A stretch of DNA of 64,000 nt from Durusdinium trenchii (Eukaryota; Sar; Dinophyceae; Suessiales; Symbiodiniaceae), in the NCBI GenBank assembly GCA_963970005.1, contig CAXAMN010021224.1, forward strand, positions 101,830 to 165,829, written 5' to 3'. The translations under genes and the position numbers were made by a program. Shown here piece after piece: positions 54,401 to 60,400 of this stretch (position 1 is its first letter; each line of letters starts with the position of its first letter). The notes below the pieces were generated by a model. The model was not told the DNA's origin and did no database searches. It was given only the letters and a program-made list of their open reading frames with translations.

Positions 54401-57400
54401 GAAGGGAGTTCGCAGAGGGGTTCAGGGACCCTCCAAGACCTTCGATGGGTCGAATGGAGGCTAAAAGTACTTCCGGATGGTGGAACTGGGATTGTGTTGG
54501 ACTGCCAGAAGCACTGGTATCACACGTTTGTCATAGTCCCTCAATGATGAAACACCAGAGGTTGAAGCACCTTATAGACCATTATATATATATATATCCC
54601 ATAATGTCCCATACCAGCACCCTCCAAGTCCGGTGGTTTTTGGACACCTCTTAACCTCTATATATAAGAGGCAATTCTTTTAGACACCTCAAGCGGAGGG
54701 TCCTGGTATAGTACCCCAAGTAACGGGTCCTCTTTCAAGGTCACTGAACTTCGCTGGGAAGGTCGCACGCAGATGGCTCAGATGGCTCTCTTGGTCGTTT
54801 CAACGGTGTTCGGTGCAGATGTCCGGTGGTCGGTGGTGGTGTGTCCACTGGCCGTGCTTGGAACTGCTGGGGCCCAAGACCGGGCCCTGGTGGGACGGGT
54901 TGACCCGGCCCTTGAGGAATCGACGTCTTTCGAACTGGAAGCACTGATGGGGTGACCCACGTCCGGTCGGTTTTTGTTCTCAGGTTGGGATGAGTAATGC
55001 TACTGGAGTCCACCCAAGCCACTGGAGTCCACCCAAGCCACTGGAGTCCACCCAAGCTAATTTGGTTCACACAGGTTTGGCCAAGAACAGTGCGGAGTGC
55101 TTCGCCAACAGCGTAGAACCGGCTTTTCGCAGTTGGGTCTTCTAGAATTGATGTCGTGTTGTTTTGGGTGGCACTGTTCTTCAGGTCTGAACCCATCCGA
55201 ATAACAGGAGCTCGACAAGTATTTTCACTTGCTTAAAAAATCAGCTCCATGAAGAAGTGTTCTTCGGAGGAGATGCAAGACCTTGTCACCAATCTGTGAA
55301 GATTGAAGTCCAAAACTGGGCCATTCAGCACGGCCCCCCCTGTCATTGGCATTTAATGGATCATTTTCAGCCTCAGTGGTCCAGGCTTGTTGATCAGCAT
55401 GTTGAGATGTCAGCGCACCTAGTCGTCCATCGTCTTCTGGCAATAAGAATCACCGCCACCTGCGGTTTTTCACATGATGACCTGTCACCAGAGTGTTGTT
55501 CTTTTCCTACGGACTCCGCCGGCTCCAGAGGGACGCCTTGAAGCGGAGATCCACCCATCTTGCTAGAGCACGCAGCAGGTGGCTGCGGAGACCATGCAGC
55601 AGGTTCTATTTTAAAGGAGTGAAGAAACTGCCAGCACCGACTTCACAGGTGCTTCCTCGTGACAAGTTACTTGTCACGAGGTTCACCACCTGTTCAGGTC
55701 TCACAGCCTGGCTAGGAGGGTCCGTGGTGACCCTCGAAGACGTTTTTTTCGAAAAAAACTCTTCCAGCACTCACAGAGATTTCGACAGGAAATCCATCCT
55801 CGCCAGGGCACGTCCTTGTGGAAAGCGCAAATCTTAGAGGTGATCTTTGTTGGAGGCAGCAAGGAAGAACAGGACCGGGGTGGATGGCGGATGGGGCTGG
55901 GGAATGCTAGGTGGGCCGTTGAGTGGGATTTCAGTCCATTTGTCCCGTGTTGCCTTTTGGATTTGTGCTGATGGTGGCCAGGGCAGATGTAACTTGGGAT
56001 GCTCCTCCATACAGAATTTCTCTCGAAGAGGCCCTTTCCAACGGCTTTCTCTGTAGGGATCCCACCATTGCCAACGGGTTCTCCCAACGCTTCACAAGAT
56101 GGCACCTTGAATGGCGAATCATCCAAACACCGGAGGGGTCAACGCACCCCAACTTGATTTTTTTTTGGATTTGATGTGTCTTCCTTCAGCTCTTTAGATG
56201 TCCAAATCAGTGGTCTGGCTGTCTTCGCTGGAGAGACTCCACACATCCATCTGCAGAAGCCCCCTTCAAACAGCCCTCCGACGTCTCCTCCAGGTCTCAA
56301 GCCTCCAATCATACCTGGCACATGAGTCTGCGGAAGGTCTCAAGCCTCCCCAGACCTGACCTAATCAACATCTGCAGAAGCCTCCTTCAAACAGCCCTCC
56401 AAGTCTCAAGTCTTCCATGATACCTCACCATGGAGACTTGAGACTCCATCGGACTCTTCCTGAACCAAACACCCATCCCATCCCACCGAAACCCAACAAC
56501 ACGGTGTTGTTGGGTTTCTACCTGCTGCACCTGTGTTCTGCGTGGGCTCCCTGACACCGGTGCCGTTGGTTCCGACCTGACACCGTGTCACGGCTTCCGG
56601 CTTGGCGGCGTCCTAGGACCAAGCTGGAGCACTGGACTGGTCCCTTGGGCGAACGGAGACGTATGGACCTGGAGACGGTCTCCGAACTGGACAACCAACA
56701 CGCAGCGAAAATGGTTTGGGGGGTCAAGGTATCGCATATATATATATATATATTCCAGTCCCATTGATGGCCTGGGAATGGTTTGTGTGGGTCCCAAAAT
56801 TCTATCCTACCGGATGCATAGGAGGTGGACTTTCTTTCTTCTTGGGAGAGATCTGTTCAAGCTTCGGGGTCAGGGTAGCCAGTTTCGGGGGGTCAAAGAC
56901 CCAAAGAAACGGGGACAACGCATAGCAGAGTTGTACCAAAGAGATCACTTTTCTGTACTTTGCAGAAGTAAGGAAAAGGTCGTCAGTTGATCCACCTGCT
57001 TCATCCAGTCGTGACTGAACTTCAATCCCCTGGCGGGTTCGGTCACAGCCTCCTGCTTGGGTCACTTTATGACTTCAAAGAGGTCAGAAAGGGATGCTCC
57101 TCAGATGAAGCTTTGCAGGACTTCATCCCAGAAAACCGGCAACTTCCCTGAAGCGAACAGAAGCGAACGGACCGGAGACCTTATTGGGCCCACCCCACAT
57201 CCTCTTCGAAGCACCTCATGCTCACGCGGTCGCACGATTTTCTATTTTGTCCTCTGCATGCTTCAAACTTCAAACCGTTTTTTTGCGGATCATTCCAAAC
57301 CTTTGATCAAACCCAAACCGTTGATCATTCCAAACCCCAACCGTTGATCACTCCGTTGATCATTCCCTGTGCTCAGGTTGAATCACCTGATCTGGCTTCC

Positions 57401-60400
57401 CTGGACCTTGATCTTCGCACTTTTCACCCCGCCGCCGGCCTACCTGGGCGGCTGGGCCTCTTGACTAAACGTCTACGCCTACGCTGCGCAGTCGATAGGC
57501 CGAACACGGACGTTGACAGAGGTGAAGCACTGAAGTTGGGAGCGGTTCTTGGCTGATCGACCAAACTCACAAGATGCTTCGAGCGAACAAAGTTTGGAGC
57601 GAACGGACTTGAGATGACTCTAGTCAACGACTCCCGTCGTTTCATCCTGGCTGATCGTCGACAGTCCGTCTCGTTTCGTCCGTCTTCCATCGAAAAAGAA
57701 GCAGTGTCACTTCAGGTCGCTTCGGGTGGAGCCTCCATCGATCAAAACAGGGTCGCTTCGGGCTCCAGACATGACATGGGTCTCACCCCCGTGCCACCGT
57801 CACCAAGTCTTTCTGGTCGGTGTTCCAGGGATCGGTTACAGATACCGGTGAGTGTTGGGCCAGGTGTTATTTTACTGTTTTTTTATGTCCTTGGGAGTCA
57901 AAGACTCTAAAAAGAATGGTCTTTAGGGGACCTGAAAGTGAACTTCCCTTACTTCAGCCGGTCAATAGAATAGTCTTTGGACTTCTAGGGTTTATTACTA
58001 TTATTCTTTAGCCTCTATTTTTAAAAACCTACCTTGTGAGAGATGGTTGGAGCCGTGGGGTATTACCTGAATCTTCCAACGATGCAACAAAAAAGTCAGC
58101 CCTTTGGCTGGTTTGATGGATGAAAAGGCAGAACTTGTGCGTGGTTGGAAGATCCAGGCATATATGTTTGGTTCTCGAAATAGGGACCTCCCAAACCCAT
58201 TTTTGATGCCCTGCTGCAAGGGTAATTGATGATTGAACGCAGAGAACGTCCATTGCACAAGCTGAGGTTTGCTTCTTCATCTCCCTCATGCACATTGCCT
58301 GGCTCACGGTCAGCGGCCAGTGGATTAAGTTGGAGGGATAACGAAGGATCTGTGTCCAAATTGAGTGATTGCTTCAAGTAGGCAGTTGACCCGAACTGGC
58401 CGGAACCCACTCACTGGAAGGAGAAGAATCGTTTCTGAGAAACTATTCTCCATGAGAACTTGCGGGGAGCAGTTGGGGTTTGCCACCCGATTGACTTGAC
58501 CAGACACAAGAAACCCCAAGTTTGAAAGTAGCCGTGACCAAGCGGGGAACCCTTTCAAGGACACCATGATGGACTCTTCTTGTATCAACTCCGAGTCTCA
58601 CTCACATGGAAGTGGAACACCCTCTGTTTGGTTTTCGGAACATCGTCATCCAACGGGCCATTCGACTTCCAGGATTGTTAGCCCTTAGTAGTTTCTCTCA
58701 CGATGAACTCGCTCGGTGGCATTCCTTCTGTTCGGTGGGCCAGGGGGTTGTCCCTACCTTCTGAGATGGTTGGAGCCGTGGGGTATTACCTGAATCTTCC
58801 AACGATGCAACAAAAAGTCAGCCCTTTGGCTGGTTTTAAGGATGAAAAGGCAGAACTTGTGCGTTGTTGGAAGATCCTGTCATATATGTTTGTTTCTCAA
58901 GATTTGGGAATGCCCTGCACCCATTTTTGAAGCCCTGCTGGTAGGGAGGCCTCAATGACCGCCACTGACTTCGACTTGCGTCCGGCGCCAGATCATCATC
59001 GGCGACCTGGCCGAGCTCTTTGGTTGTGCCACTGGGCTAAGACCGTCGACCAGGTCCCATGGTCACGGCGTGGCGGACACCCTGGGATGGGGCGGGGCAG
59101 TGACTACGTCTCAGGGGACTGGGCAAGTCTCCCGATCAACTCGGCGACTCAAAATCTGGTATTCTTCTAAGGTATACATGCAATATCATGCAATATCAAT
59201 CAATATCATGTAGTTATACACTGCCACAATGTGTACCTGGACCCGACTTCAAGTACCCTAGAGAATGGGACATGACCATATTTTAAAAAATAAACATAAG
59301 TACGAGGATACCTTCAGGTTGCCTCCTTGAGCTGCTGAGTAGATCTTCCAGCTGCTCCAAAGTTCGACCATTTTATTCATAAAACCCAGCAAAATGGATC
59401 AACCTGGCAGACATCAATGATCAGGTCAGCAGGTCCAGGACGCAGGACGTCGTGTCGCCGTCCGCGGATTTGCGTCCGCGGACGGGCGTCGTTGAGGTGG
59501 CCAATGTGGATGACAACATCACTGCCATCTCCTTCGTGGCCCTGGGTACCTCTGTGCCGGACCGTTCTGGATTCGCCTTCGCACCGGCGTTGCACCGGTG
59601 TTTCGCTTCACGCGGAGAGGGGGGCGTGGAGGTTCTTGTTAGGGCGGACCCGGTTGGAGGGGATGGGTGAAGCGGAGAGGGTCTAGGTGTTTTTGTTTCA
59701 GAGATTTGAAGGAATTCAAGCTTTACTCGGGATGATTGAACCCACTGGCTCATATTTTTCAGGTGACACCAAATGGTGGACATGAGGAGTGAAGAAGGGA
59801 AGTATAGGAGCCTTCTTGTGGCAAGAAGGGTAGTTAAGAGAGGTTTCTTTGGGTACGGTGCAAACGTGTCCAAACAAGTTTCGAAACTCTAAAGGTAGTC
59901 ACCAGGAGTCACAAAGGGGTGGTGTTTAGTCCCATCCAGTGAGTGGATGTTCTGGGCACCCCGACTACCTCCATGGATCGCACCCCGACCTCTGTGACTG
60001 CTGGCAGAAGGGTAGTCTTTCGAACACTTGGATCCTTTTGGTAAGAGGTTTCTTTGGGGTACCAAAGTTTCGGGTTCAGAGTTTCCAAAAACGTGAGTCT
60101 CTGGCCAGGAAACTGGTGGCCAGTCCATCGGTCCCGTGGTGTCCGTACCAAACGGGTTGATCCACACCCATGTTTCCGTACAGACCAATAGAAACTGAAA
60201 CCTGTATACGCATCCACCGAAGCTCTCCATACCATTATATAGATCGCAAAGCTTTGTCTACTCTCTGTGCTTCAGGCTTTGGCTTCTCAGGGCATATTCA
60301 CAGCGAGGATTCTTGCCCGGAACCCCCGAATTTTTAAAGCAGAAACAACTTGGATGCTCCCCCAACAACTATAGACTGAACCTCAGGATTTGTGGTCGTG

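Larger units (their letters stand above)
54336..57376 (+). other. Exon q to exon r gap: missing loop exon(s) not found
   Basis: Phase 0 at the end of q and a one-base start at r require at least one exon here. Candidate frames such as 55,305-55,335 (IEVQNWAIQ) and 57,069-57,130 are too weak to call. Region also has reading-frame remnants at 55,490-55,840 of no recognised family and a palindrome at 55,655. Confidence 0.5.

Noticed and set aside
55490..55837. 114-codon frame with VLPRDKLLVTRFTTCSGLTAW
   Set aside because: Coding-like texture but no family recognised and it contains a palindrome; too uncertain to call.
58703..58930. 75-codon frame starting MNSLGGIPSVRW
   Set aside because: Covers intron and the 188-bp duplication; the other copy has stops and shifts, so it is not conserved as protein.
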